A stretch of 64,000 nucleotides of DNA from Pantoea trifolii (GTDB taxonomy: Bacteria > Pseudomonadota > Gammaproteobacteria > Enterobacterales > Enterobacteriaceae): contig NZ_JANIET010000001.1 in NCBI RefSeq assembly GCF_024506435.1, positions 310,001 to 374,000 on the forward strand, read 5' to 3'. Made by a program: the position numbers and the translations under genes. The notes beneath the pieces were generated by a model. That model searched no databases, was not told the origin of the DNA, and saw only the letters and a list, made by a program, of their open reading frames with translations. Shown piece after piece: positions 51,773-60,445 of this stretch (position 1 is its first letter; the number at the start of each line of letters is the position of its first letter).

Positions 51773-52768
51773 ATGAAGAAGAAAAGACCGGTATTACAGG
51801 ACGTTGCCGATCGCGTCGGCATCACAAAAATGACCGTCAGCCGCTACCTGCGCAACCCAGATCAGGTCTCGGTAGCGCTGCGCGATAAGATTGCCGTGGC
51901 GCTGGATGAGCTCGGTTACATCCCCAATCGCGCACCCGACATGCTCTCCAACGCCACCAGCCGCGCCATCGGCGTGCTGCTGCCTTCGCTGACTAACCAG
52001 GTTTTCGCCGACGTCTTGCGCGGGATCGAAGCCGTCACCGACGAAGCGGGTTATCAAACGCTGGTGGCGCACTTTGGCTATAACGCGCAGAAAGAGGAGC
52101 TACAGCTGCGCTCGCTGCTCGGCTGGAACATTGATGGCATAATCCTCACCGAGCGTACCCATACGCCAGGCACGCTGCGCATGCTGGAAGTGGCGGGCAT
52201 TCCAGTGATTGAGATGATGGATTCGGTAACGCCGTGCCTCGATATGGCGGTGGGCTTCGATAACGTCGAAGCCGCGCGCCAGATGACGCATGCTATTCTG
52301 AAAAAAGGCCATCGCCACACCGTCTATCTCGGCGCGCGCCTTGATGAACGTACCTTGCAGAAGCAGCAGGGCTACGAAAAAGCGATGCGCGAAGCGGGGC
52401 TCACGTCACACAGCGTGATGATGGAGGATGCCTCTTCGTTCAGCGCCGGCGCGCAACTGCTGTGTGAAGCGCAAAAGCGTTATCCCGAAACCGACAGCCT
52501 ATTTTGTACCAACGATGACCTGGCGGTGGGCGCGATGTTTGAGTGTCAGCGTCAGGGATTGCGTGTGCCGGAGCAGATGGCAATTGCTGGTTTTCACGGG
52601 CACGACATCACGCAAGTGGTCAATCCGCGCCTGGCCACGGTGTTAACGCCGCGCGAGCGTATGGGACGCGAATCGGCAGCGATGCTGCTGGCGCGGATTG
52701 GTGGCGATCGCACGATGACGCAACCGCTGGATGTTGGCTTTGAAATCTCCGAAGGTGACAGCATCTGA
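51773..52768 (+). CDS. gntR: Gluconate repressor GntR
   Basis: 331 residues, the E. coli length. LacI-type N-terminal helix-turn-helix (VLQDVADRVGITKMTVSRYL), hinge, then a periplasmic-binding-like sensor (SNATSRAIGVLLPSLTNQVF, CTNDDLAVGAMFECQRQGL). Represses gluconate uptake and Entner-Doudoroff genes in the absence of gluconate. Divergent from the AbgT-family gene. A matching operator lies in front of gntK. Confidence 0.96.
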   Translation: MKKKRPVLQDVADRVGITKMTVSRYLRNPDQVSVALRDKIAVALDELGYIPNRAPDMLSNATSRAIGVLLPSLTNQVFADVLRGIEAVTDEAGYQTLVAHFGYNAQKEELQLRSLLGWNIDGIILTERTHTPGTLRMLEVAGIPVIEMMDSVTPCLDMAVGFDNVEAARQMTHAILKKGHRHTVYLGARLDERTLQKQQGYEKAMREAGLTSHSVMMEDASSFSAGAQLLCEAQKRYPETDSLFCTNDDLAVGAMFECQRQGLRVPEQMAIAGFHGHDITQVVNPRLATVLTPRERMGRESAAMLLARIGGDRTMTQPLDVGFEISEGDSI

Positions 52769-52863
52769 TTTTGGCGATTTTTTGAGTCAGTTCACACTTT
52801 CGTGCTTTTCCGCCTGAGAAGGGTTGCCAGCCTTTCAGTGGGCTCTGACAATGGCAACTCGAT

Positions 52864-52879
52864 TTGTTATCGGTAACAT
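52864..52879. promoter_or_regulatory. GntR operator in front of gntK
   Basis: TTGTTATCGGTAACAT fits the dyad ATGTTA-N4-TAACAT of E. coli GntR sites with one change. It lies 32-47 bp before the gntK start and after the gntR stop, so gntKU can be controlled apart from gntR. Confidence 0.82.
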
Positions 52880-52910
52880 TGGGCAGAATTCACTGCCGGA
52901 GCGCAAAACA

Positions 52911-53447
52911 ATGACTACGCCATCTCCATCGCACCACGTCTTTATCCTGATGGGCGTTTCCGGCAGCGGAAAATCTGCCGTCGCCAATCAGGTCTCTTAC
53001 CAGTTAAACACCGCGTTCCTCGATGGGGATTTCCTCCATCCGCGCAGCAACATCATGAAAATGGCCGATGGTCATCCGCTGGATGACACAGATCGCCAGC
53101 CGTGGCTGCAGGCGCTGAATGATGCGGCATTTGCCATGCAGCGCACGCAGGAGATCTCCATCATCGTCTGTTCGGCGCTGAAAAAGTCCTATCGCGATAT
53201 CCTGCGTCAGGGCAACGAGAACCTGAAATTTATCTATCTGCAGGGCGATTTCGAAACCATTGAATCCCGCCTGAAAGCGCGTAAAGGTCACTTCTTCAAA
53301 CCGCAGATGCTGGTGACGCAGTTCGCCACGCTGCAGGAACCCGGCGCGGATGAGCCCGATGTACTGGTGGTTGATATCAATCATTCACTGGATGAGGTAG
53401 TTGCGGCCACGGTTGCGACCATTGAGGGTGCAATCAACAAGGGTTAG
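52911..53447 (+). CDS. gntK: Thermoresistant gluconokinase
   Basis: Phosphorylates gluconate to 6-phosphogluconate. 178 residues. P-loop LMGVSGSGKSAVA, then FLDGDFLHPRSNIMKMADGH and LKARKGHFFKPQML, all GntK signatures. The ATG at 52911 follows a GntR operator; the longer frame from 52824 would include it. Two bases separate it from gntU. Confidence 0.96.
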   Translation: MTTPSPSHHVFILMGVSGSGKSAVANQVSYQLNTAFLDGDFLHPRSNIMKMADGHPLDDTDRQPWLQALNDAAFAMQRTQEISIIVCSALKKSYRDILRQGNENLKFIYLQGDFETIESRLKARKGHFFKPQMLVTQFATLQEPGADEPDVLVVDINHSLDEVVAATVATIEGAINKG

Positions 53448-53449
53448 TC

Positions 53450-54790
53450 ATGAGTACCGCAACGCTAGTGTTAACCGCAGCAGGCTCTGTCCTGCTGCTG
53501 CTGTTTTTGGTGATGAAAGCGCGTATGCACGCCTTTGTTGCCCTGATGTTAGTCTCCATTGGTGCCGGTCTGTTCTCCGGCATGCCGCTCGATAAAATCG
53601 CTGAAACCATGGAAAAAGGCATGGGCGGAACGCTCGGCTTTCTCGCCATTGTGGTGGCGTTGGGCGCGATGTTCGGCAAGATCCTGCATGAAACCGGCGC
53701 CGTCGATCAGATTGCCATCCGCATGTTGAAAACCTTTGGTGAAAGCCGCGCGCACTATGCGATGGGCGTCGCCGGATTGATCTGTGCATTGCCGCTGTTC
53801 TTTGAAGTGGCGGTAGTGTTGCTGATCAGCATTGCGTTCGCCGTAGCGCGTCGTACCCAAGGTAATTTGGTTAAGCTGGTGATCCCGCTGTTTGCCGGCG
53901 TTGCGGCTTCTGCCGCGTTTCTGTTGCCGGGACCGGCACCGATGCTGCTGGCTGCGCAGATGCACGCCGATTTTGGCTGGATGATTCTGCTGGGCCTGTG
54001 CGCCGCGATTCCGGGCATGCTGATTGCAGGTCCGCTGTTTGGCAGCTTTATTGCGCAGCACGTCAGCTTTAGCGCACCGCCGGAAGATCATCAGCCGGAA
54101 GTGGAAGAGGGCAAACTGCCGTCGTTTGGCTTTAGTCTGGCGCTGATTCTGTTCCCGCTGCTGCTGGTGGGCCTGAAAACCATCGGCGCACGCTTCACTA
54201 CGCCGGGTTCCCATCTGTATGAGTGGCTGGAGTTTATCGGCCATCCGTTCACCGCGATTTTGCTGGCCTGTCTGGTGGCGATTTATGGCCTGGCTTATCG
54301 TCAGGGCATGGATAAAGAGAAGGTGATGCAGGTGTGCGGCAGCGCGCTGCAACCGGCGGGCATTATTCTGCTGGTGATTGGTGCGGGCGGCGTGTTTAAG
54401 CAGGTGCTGGTGGATTCGGGCGTTGGCCCGGTTTTAGGGCATGCGTTGACCGGCGCAGGTATGCCGATTGCGCTGGCGTGCTTCATCCTTTCTGGCGCGA
54501 TTCGCGTGATTCAGGGTTCGGCCACCGTGGCGTGTTTAACCACCGTCGGTTTAGTGATGCCGGTGATAGAACCGCTGCACTACAGCGGCGCGCAGCTGGC
54601 CGCGCTGTCGATCTGTATCGGCGGTGGCTCGATCATTATCAGTCACGTGAATGATGCCGGTTTCTGGCTGTTTGGCCGCTTTACCGGCGCCACCGAAGCC
54701 GAAACGCTGAAGACATGGACGCTGATGGAAACCATTCTGGGCACCACCGGCGCGATTGTTGGCATGATTGCGTTCAGTTTGCTGTCGTGA
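53450..54790 (+). CDS. gntU: Gluconate permease GntU
   Basis: 446 residues, the E. coli length, GntP family, with some twelve to fourteen membrane segments. Motifs are ALPLFFEVAVVLLISIAF, FLLPGPAPMLLAAQMHADFG and AIRVIQGSATVACLTTVGLV. Low-affinity gluconate uptake; co-transcribed with gntK. Confidence 0.95.
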   Translation: MSTATLVLTAAGSVLLLLFLVMKARMHAFVALMLVSIGAGLFSGMPLDKIAETMEKGMGGTLGFLAIVVALGAMFGKILHETGAVDQIAIRMLKTFGESRAHYAMGVAGLICALPLFFEVAVVLLISIAFAVARRTQGNLVKLVIPLFAGVAASAAFLLPGPAPMLLAAQMHADFGWMILLGLCAAIPGMLIAGPLFGSFIAQHVSFSAPPEDHQPEVEEGKLPSFGFSLALILFPLLLVGLKTIGARFTTPGSHLYEWLEFIGHPFTAILLACLVAIYGLAYRQGMDKEKVMQVCGSALQPAGIILLVIGAGGVFKQVLVDSGVGPVLGHALTGAGMPIALACFILSGAIRVIQGSATVACLTTVGLVMPVIEPLHYSGAQLAALSICIGGGSIIISHVNDAGFWLFGRFTGATEAETLKTWTLMETILGTTGAIVGMIAFSLLS

Positions 54791-54812
54791 TGTAAAACCA
54801 GCGCAATACATT

Positions 54813-54839
54813 GCGCCGCTACGCGATTTGTAGCGGCGC
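54813..54839. repeat. GC-rich hairpin after gntU
   Basis: GCGCCGCTAC pairs perfectly with GTAGCGGCGC across GCGATTT, with no T-run. It may end or protect the gntKU mRNA. It lies 14 bp before the yjbB-like repeat that borders the effector cassette. Confidence 0.7.
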
Positions 54840-54852
54840 GATTCTGACCTTG

Positions 54853-54882
54853 TTAATCCTCTTCCCGCTCATCATCTGGTTG
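54853..54882 (-). repeat. Left copy of duplicated yjbB 3' end (cassette border)
   Basis: Matches the last 30 bases of yjbB (57717-57746) at 28 positions, the first 24 without a mismatch. Read on the minus strand it encodes QPDDEREED and a stop, the true yjbB C-terminus. The two differences are silent third positions (CAA/CAG, CCA/CCG). The match ends sharply on the 5' side of this frame. It borders the type VI effector/immunity cassette, 14 bp from the immunity stop codon. Confidence 0.88.
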
Positions 54883-54896
54883 CCAGAATGTTTTCC

Positions 54897-56003
54897 TTAG
54901 AACGCATTATTCCTGATGCGAAAGGAACGGATGATACGATCCCATATTTCCAAAAGTTCAGAATCACTATAAGTCGGTGGAGAAAGTGCATGATTACTCA
55001 ATGTCAGATCAAGATTGGGATGCCTGAAGTCCGCCGTTTTCTCATTAGCTATAGCGGTAAACAATAACTGTGCTGACGCGATATCGGGTGATTGTTCTGA
55101 TGGAGCAGTGGCCAGCCATTCGCTGGCATCGAAACCGGCTATCTGCGTTTTACCCTTACGCAGCGTTCGGGCATTAACTTGATTCAGATAAGACTGAATT
55201 TCACCGCTTCGCTCCATCATGGTGGAACTTTCTTTTAATGCGTTATTACTCCAGACAACAAAAGAAAAGACCGAATTATGCGGATAGACAAAGGTAATAT
55301 CTTCCTTCGGCGTCCCGCTCCCGTCGCGAATAAATCCTTCTGAAATACAGGTTCCTGGCTGCGTCGGAATTTCATTGTCTTTTCGCCCGCTCAGACGGGA
55401 CATTAAGTCCTGTAACTCCGCCAGCTTCTGAGGCTTGGTGTTAAGAGAACTTATTCTTACGCCGGCATTGATGAAATCCTCCTTATCTTTTTGATATTTA
55501 GGATCAGATAAATCGATAATATCCTGGGTGAGCATAAACGCTACCCCGCCAACATACAGGTGCCCCTCCAGAGTGCGACCATATCCGCCCTCACTTCCGT
55601 TTCTATTACGGTCAAATATCACCGCATTTTCACTGACTCGATACACCTGCTTGAGAAAAGGCTGATCCATAGCATCAACTGTATGACTTTTTTCCAGCTC
55701 CTGCTCCCTCAGCCGTATACGCTGCTCAAACGCCGGCCGGTAGAGCCGCTTGCTGCTAATGCTGACCTCATTAATCTGGGCACGGTCCATCAGGGTATTT
55801 TCAAAAGAGGCAGGAACCTCAAACACGTAGCGCCCCATACACTGGGCTTTCGTGGTGGTAAACAGAGTATCGACCATACGTTTTTCCTTGTCCGTTAACG
55901 CCGGTGGCGTATGCACAAACGTCACATAGTTGTAAATATAGAATCCTGTCGCCAGCAACACTAAAGCCAGCGGGATAAGCAGCTCAAGCGGGAATTTTTT
56001 CAT
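54897..56003 (-). CDS. Tli4-like immunity protein
   Basis: 368 residues. An N-terminal membrane or signal anchor (LLIPLALVLLATGFYIYNYV) indicates export to the periplasm. CMGRYVFEVPASFE (Cys55 onward) fits the Tli4 immunity family that guards against type VI Tle4 lipases. It follows the lipase gene through an ATGA overlap, the usual effector-immunity coupling. Expected to bind and block the lipase in the periplasm. The base composition is more AT-rich than that of its neighbours. The family call is from memory of motif and context. Confidence 0.72.
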   Translation of the reverse strand: MKKFPLELLIPLALVLLATGFYIYNYVTFVHTPPALTDKEKRMVDTLFTTTKAQCMGRYVFEVPASFENTLMDRAQINEVSISSKRLYRPAFEQRIRLREQELEKSHTVDAMDQPFLKQVYRVSENAVIFDRNRNGSEGGYGRTLEGHLYVGGVAFMLTQDIIDLSDPKYQKDKEDFINAGVRISSLNTKPQKLAELQDLMSRLSGRKDNEIPTQPGTCISEGFIRDGSGTPKEDITFVYPHNSVFSFVVWSNNALKESSTMMERSGEIQSYLNQVNARTLRKGKTQIAGFDASEWLATAPSEQSPDIASAQLLFTAIANEKTADFRHPNLDLTLSNHALSPPTYSDSELLEIWDRIIRSFRIRNNAF

Positions 56004-57529
56004 GGGGCCGGTACCTGCTGCACGATTTTCACCACCGAGCGGACCGTGAACACCAGGGCGTCTGACAGGTCGCTGTAAACCGAACGGGAGCGATCCACGG
56101 GGGCAACCGCATAAGCACCTTCATGATCAACATTAGTCGCCAGCACCCCATGAATACGAGGGGATGAGGTACGGATCGCCGAGACAGGCACTGTGCCGTC
56201 GCCGGGTGTCCCGGCGGAAATCAGCTCATGGGTTCTTAACGGGGACAGCTCAAGATGCTTTCCGGCATCCTTCCAGACTCTCTGCGCTTCTTTAACGCGC
56301 AGAGGGATCTTCTCTTTCCATGTCAGAAACGCGTCAGACTTATTGTCCGCACTCGCGCCGTAAAACAGCCAGGTCTGCGGGTGATATTTGCCATCCAATT
56401 TTTCAATAAACTCTTTCACTGGCTTCTTGATCCGATAAACAAAAGCCTCCCATTCACTGTTAGTATTCCCCAACAATAAATCCTGCTCACACAGCCGCCA
56501 CCAGGCGGTTTTATTCAGGTAAATTTCCTCATACGGGTCATCCACCGGCAGGGACTGGCGGGGGCCGTTCCCCTCTATTTTCAGCCAGCCCGGACCATAA
56601 GCACTGCCCGGTAGAAGTTGTAGCGGTCCGGAGGACTGTGCCAGCACCGGCATCAGCTTTTCTGCGCTGTCGCCGATAATCATCCCGGTCACGCCGCGCT
56701 CACCGGTTTTCATGCGACGGTACGCCGCTGGCGAGCCGAGGTCCGGCATCACGCCGTGCACCATCCCCAGAATATTTTCCTGTCCATTCATGTTTTCTGA
56801 GTAGTGCCGGGCAACCAGCCCGCCCATCGAGTGGGTGATCAGAATGACTTTGTTCACCGCGAGACGGCCGTGATAATCACCCAGCACTTTGCTGATATAC
56901 GCGCCCAGCAGCATCGCTGAGTCCGCATTGGACTGTAGCCAGTTGTAACCAAAAAAGTGCAGTGGGTATAAAAATCGGTGACTGTGGGCCGTTTCTACTT
57001 CTGTCAGCACCTGTTCTGCCGGTTCGTCACCGATTCTGACGCCGGTAAAACGCTGTCGTGCCGTCTGCAGCTGCGCCTCCCTGAAGTAATTATCCATCAG
57101 GATTTCGTCGTCGTTGAGCAGGTATTGCAGCCGGTCGAGCGCCTCCCCGTAGCTCTTGTAAAACGCGCTTCCCCATCCGCGATCCCGCCGTGAGGGGAAT
57201 TTTTTTCCGTCAACGCTATCGTTAAGAATGGCCCCTCTGTCGTCAACTGTCGTGGTCTTCGGATCGAGCAAAAATTTCCTTTTATCCGGGCTGGCTAGCG
57301 TCCATTTTTTAAGCGACGAGGCACTAAACTGCCAGACTTCGCTCTGTTGGTTTTTTAGGTTTGATCCCATTACACCCGGAATAAATATTACCGGGATCAC
57401 TTTTTCGGGCGGCACGAGGCATATCGCCAGGTGATTATTTTCTTTCGGTTGAGAAATTAACTCGTAGTAAAATTGACCGTTGTCATCCCAAATGGGGCGA
57501 TGCCAAGATTGGTTTTTGTTGTCATCCAT
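56000..57529 (-). CDS. Type VI secretion lipase effector, Tle4-like
   Basis: 509 residues, alpha/beta hydrolase. The oxyanion-hole segment is VIPVIFIPGVMGSNL (44-58). The nucleophile is Ser234 in ITHSMGGLVARH, with likely Asp444 in TPGDGTVPVS and His469 in NVDHEGAYAV, giving a full triad. This GVMGS...HSMGG...GDGTVP layout is that of PGAP1/LCAT-like lipases, including type VI Tle4. No signal peptide, as expected for a type VI cargo. AGGAG lies nine bases before the ATG. No vgrG, PAAR or T6SS gene is in the window, so it is an orphan cassette. It could be another lipase of the same fold. Confidence 0.75.
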   Translation of the reverse strand: MDDNKNQSWHRPIWDDNGQFYYELISQPKENNHLAICLVPPEKVIPVIFIPGVMGSNLKNQQSEVWQFSASSLKKWTLASPDKRKFLLDPKTTTVDDRGAILNDSVDGKKFPSRRDRGWGSAFYKSYGEALDRLQYLLNDDEILMDNYFREAQLQTARQRFTGVRIGDEPAEQVLTEVETAHSHRFLYPLHFFGYNWLQSNADSAMLLGAYISKVLGDYHGRLAVNKVILITHSMGGLVARHYSENMNGQENILGMVHGVMPDLGSPAAYRRMKTGERGVTGMIIGDSAEKLMPVLAQSSGPLQLLPGSAYGPGWLKIEGNGPRQSLPVDDPYEEIYLNKTAWWRLCEQDLLLGNTNSEWEAFVYRIKKPVKEFIEKLDGKYHPQTWLFYGASADNKSDAFLTWKEKIPLRVKEAQRVWKDAGKHLELSPLRTHELISAGTPGDGTVPVSAIRTSSPRIHGVLATNVDHEGAYAVAPVDRSRSVYSDLSDALVFTVRSVVKIVQQVPAP

Positions 57530-57716
57530 GCACTGAGGCTCCTGATATCTCCGTTGAAAACGGCAGAAGCCTCATAATACTCCGAACAGGACTTAACCCA
57601 AATAACCATTGTGTTAGTAGGTTATTTCAAATCAAGTGAACACAAAGTTTTAACCTAAATGTCCAGTCTGGTTTATGAACGGTAAGTCCTTCTAAAGATT
57701 CATTCGTTTCAGGAGT

Positions 57717-57746
57717 TTAATCCTCTTCCCGCTCATCATCCGGCTG
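57717..57746 (-). repeat. Right copy of duplicated yjbB 3' end
   Basis: The functional copy inside yjbB: codons for QPDDEREED and the stop. The cassette lies between this and the left copy at 54853-54882, in direct orientation. The 57530-57716 gap beyond it is AT-rich and carries no gene; presumably it holds the lipase promoter. Confidence 0.88.
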
Positions 57747-59342
57747 ATCCAAAACCGTGTACGCCACGGCGCAGAACAGCGAATTCAAACGCTTCATATC
57801 GCCCAGCAAGCCCAGATGCAGCGAACTGGTTTCGATGCTTTGCACGTTCTGCAGATGCAAACGCTCGACATGCGCGTGTGAGAAACGGCGAATCAGGATG
57901 CGGAAACGATGCTTGGAGCGGCGCAGGCGCTTGGCGCTGGTGACATCGTGCGACAGAAACACTGACAAACTCAGGCGCAGGTTATACAGCACCTGCTCCT
58001 GCAAGGTTTGCAGCTCCTCTAATCCCTCCGCAGAGAAGGCGCGGCGCGCGGTCAGCGACTTATCCGCTACGTCGGCACACATGCGTTCGATGATGTCGCC
58101 CGCCTGTTCAAGGTTGAGCGCCATCTCAATGATCTCCGCCCAGCGGCGTGAATCATCCTCCGGCAAGTCTTCTTTCGGCATACGCGCCAGATAGAGTTTG
58201 ATGGCGGTGTAGAGCACATCAACATCATCATCCAGCCGCCGCACCGCGCGCTCTTCGCGCAGGTCGCCGTGCACCACTTTATTGAATGACTCAATCATCT
58301 GCTCGACCACATCGCCGATGCGCAGTGTTTCGCGTGAGGCATTAGCCAGCGCTAATGCGGGTGTATCGAGTGCGCTGCTGTCGAGGTGTTTGGGTTTCAG
58401 ATGCGTTTCGTTTTCAGGATCATCGGCGATCATACGGCGGCACAGGCGCGCCATCGGATCGGCAAACGGCACCATGACCAAGCAGCGGATCAGGTTGTAG
58501 AAGACGTGGAAGAAGATGACCAGCTCTTCATCGTTGACCGGCATTTTATCCAGCACGTCGGCTACCACATTGACGAACGGCAAAATGGCGATGCTGCCAA
58601 TCAGCTTAAACAGCAGGCTACCGAGCGCGACGCGTTTGCCCGCCGCGTTGGAGCCGCTGGCGTTGATCATCGCCAGCAAGCCGCTGCCGAGGTTGGCACC
58701 AATCACCAGACAGAGTGCCACTTTGAAGGAGATCACGCCGGTGGCGGTCAGCGTGGCGGTAATCAGTACCGCCGCAAGGCTGGAGTAACTGATGATGGCG
58801 AACACCGCGCCAATCAGCGCATCGAGCATCACGTCGCCGGTCAGCGTTGAGAACAGCACCTGAACGCCCGCCGCCTGAGTGATGGGTTTGGCGGCCGCCA
58901 CAATCAGCTGCAGCGCCAGCAGAATCAGTCCGAGCCCAATACTGGCGCGGCCCAGCTGCCCAACGCGCGTTTGCTTGCGGCTGAGGAAGAACACCACGCC
59001 AAAGAAGATAAACAGCGGCGACAGCCACGACAAATCAAAAGTCAGGATGCGCGCCATGATCGCGGTCCCGACATCCGCGCCCAGCACCACCACCAGTGCG
59101 GGCGTCAGACTGACCAGATTCTGCGCCACAAAAGAGGTAACCAGCAGCGTGGTGGCGTTACTGCTCTGCACCAGCGCCGTGACGCCGATGCCGGCAAGAA
59201 ACGCCATCGGTTTTTTTTCGACGCTGCGGCTGAGTACGCGACGCAGATCGGCACCGTAAACGCGCATGATGCCGGTTCGCACAATGTGTGTGCCCCACAC
59301 CAGCAGCGCAACGGCGGAGAGTAGATTAAGCAGAGTTAACAC
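57717..59342 (-). CDS. yjbB: Na+/phosphate cotransporter-like protein with PhoU domain, GTG start
   Basis: 541 residues. Two Na/Pi repeats (GVTALVQSSNATTLLVTSFV; FAIISYSSLAAVLITATLTA) and a C-terminal PhoU-like helical domain from about residue 330. E. coli YjbB promotes phosphate efflux. The start is placed at GTG 59342 (VLTLLNLLSAVALLVW): GAGGAG lies nine bases upstream and the N-terminus then aligns with E. coli; the TTG ten codons earlier would bury that site. Its last 30 bases are repeated at 54853-54882. In E. coli it follows metH; here it is elsewhere. Confidence 0.92.
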   Translation of the reverse strand: MLTLLNLLSAVALLVWGTHIVRTGIMRVYGADLRRVLSRSVEKKPMAFLAGIGVTALVQSSNATTLLVTSFVAQNLVSLTPALVVVLGADVGTAIMARILTFDLSWLSPLFIFFGVVFFLSRKQTRVGQLGRASIGLGLILLALQLIVAAAKPITQAAGVQVLFSTLTGDVMLDALIGAVFAIISYSSLAAVLITATLTATGVISFKVALCLVIGANLGSGLLAMINASGSNAAGKRVALGSLLFKLIGSIAILPFVNVVADVLDKMPVNDEELVIFFHVFYNLIRCLVMVPFADPMARLCRRMIADDPENETHLKPKHLDSSALDTPALALANASRETLRIGDVVEQMIESFNKVVHGDLREERAVRRLDDDVDVLYTAIKLYLARMPKEDLPEDDSRRWAEIIEMALNLEQAGDIIERMCADVADKSLTARRAFSAEGLEELQTLQEQVLYNLRLSLSVFLSHDVTSAKRLRRSKHRFRILIRRFSHAHVERLHLQNVQSIETSSLHLGLLGDMKRLNSLFCAVAYTVLDQPDDEREED

Positions 59343-59360
59343 GTATAGAGGCTCCTCATC

Positions 59361-59396
59361 CGTCAGGCTCAAATCACACCGATTGCCAGCCTGACG
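59361..59396 (-). promoter_or_regulatory. Inverted repeat just upstream of the yjbB ribosome site
   Basis: CGTCAGGCT (59361-59369) pairs perfectly with AGCCTGACG (59388-59396). On the minus strand it ends a few bases before the GAGGAG ribosome site of yjbB. It could be a protein operator or a leader hairpin; no family is recognised. Confidence 0.35.
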
Positions 59397-59450
59397 TTGA
59401 GCACAACCGGTAAAACCTTCGCCGCGTTGTGTCGCCTTTTTTCGTTTAAA

Positions 59451-60443
59451 TTAAGCAACCTGGCGCAACGTCGACATCTCTAACTGTAGCCCAATCTGCA
59501 TGCCAGCGGGATGCAAATCTGCCACGCTGCGATTGAGCACATCAACTGAGAGCTCTACATTTTGCGCGCGCACCCGATAGCGAATCACGTTGCCGAGCAA
59601 GCTATGGCTGAGGATGGTGGCGGGAATGCCAGCCTGCGGCGCGCACAGTTGGATTGACTCAGGGCGAATCGCGACCTGGCCGCTGAAAGCCTGTCCGGTC
59701 AGCTGCGTTGCCTGCTCGGCGCTCAGCAGGTTGTAGTTGCCAATAAAACCGGCGGCAAACACATCGGCCGGTTGGGTATAGAGCATTTCGGCGTTGCCGT
59801 TCTGCACGATCTTGCCCCGGTTCATCAACACGATGCGATCGGACATGGTCAGCGCCTCTTCCTGATCGTGGGTAACGAACAAGGTGGTGAGCTTCAGCTC
59901 GCGCTGAATATGGCGGATTTGCTCGCGCAGATGGCGACGAATGCGCGCATCCAGCGCCGACAGCGGTTCATCCAGCAGCAGCAAGCGTGGACGCGTCACC
60001 AGCGAACGCGCCAGCGCCACGCGCTGACACTGTCCGCCAGAGAGCTGATGCGGATAACGCCGCGCGAACTCGGTGAGTTCCACCAGCGCCAGCACCTCCA
60101 TCACGCGCTTTTGAATCTCGCCGCTCGCCAGTTTCTGCATCTTCAGGCCAAACGCCACATTCTTCTCAACCGTCATGTTCGGGAACAGCGCGTAGCTCTG
60201 GAACACCATGCCGATGGTGCGCTTCTGCGGCGGCAGCGGCACGATATCCTGACCTTGCAGCAATACTTTGCCGCTATCGACGTCGGTCAATCCGGCGATG
60301 CAGCGCAGCAGCGTGGATTTGCCGCAGCCGCTAGGACCGAGCAGCGTGACAAATTCGCCTTCTTCGGCGCTGAAATCGATGTTTTCAAAAATGGCGGTTG
60401 GGCCGTAGCTTTTATTCAGCTGGGTGACGCTCAAATAACTCAT
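59451..60443 (-). CDS. ABC importer ATPase (PotA/FbpC-like)
   Basis: 330 residues. Walker [17 protein letters not shown], signature QLSGGQCQRVALARSL (Cys in place of the usual Gln/Arg after GGQ), Walker B LLLLDEPLSALD, H-loop FVTHDQEEALTMSD, and a C-terminal TOBE-like domain (about 240-330, VAIRPESIQL). It powers the importer made by the next two genes. Similar ATPases serve iron, spermidine or phosphonate importers; sequence alone does not decide. Last gene of the operon, 108 bp ahead of yjbB on the same strand. Confidence 0.9.
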   Translation of the reverse strand: MSYLSVTQLNKSYGPTAIFENIDFSAEEGEFVTLLGPSGCGKSTLLRCIAGLTDVDSGKVLLQGQDIVPLPPQKRTIGMVFQSYALFPNMTVEKNVAFGLKMQKLASGEIQKRVMEVLALVELTEFARRYPHQLSGGQCQRVALARSLVTRPRLLLLDEPLSALDARIRRHLREQIRHIQRELKLTTLFVTHDQEEALTMSDRIVLMNRGKIVQNGNAEMLYTQPADVFAAGFIGNYNLLSAEQATQLTGQAFSGQVAIRPESIQLCAPQAGIPATILSHSLLGNVIRYRVRAQNVELSVDVLNRSVADLHPAGMQIGLQLEMSTLRQVA

Positions 60444-60445
60444 GG

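Noticed and set aside
54791..57746. Effector cassette as an IS-borne or phage-borne element
   Set aside because: No transposase, terminal inverted repeats or phage genes; the 30 bp flanks are yjbB coding sequence, longer than usual IS target duplications.
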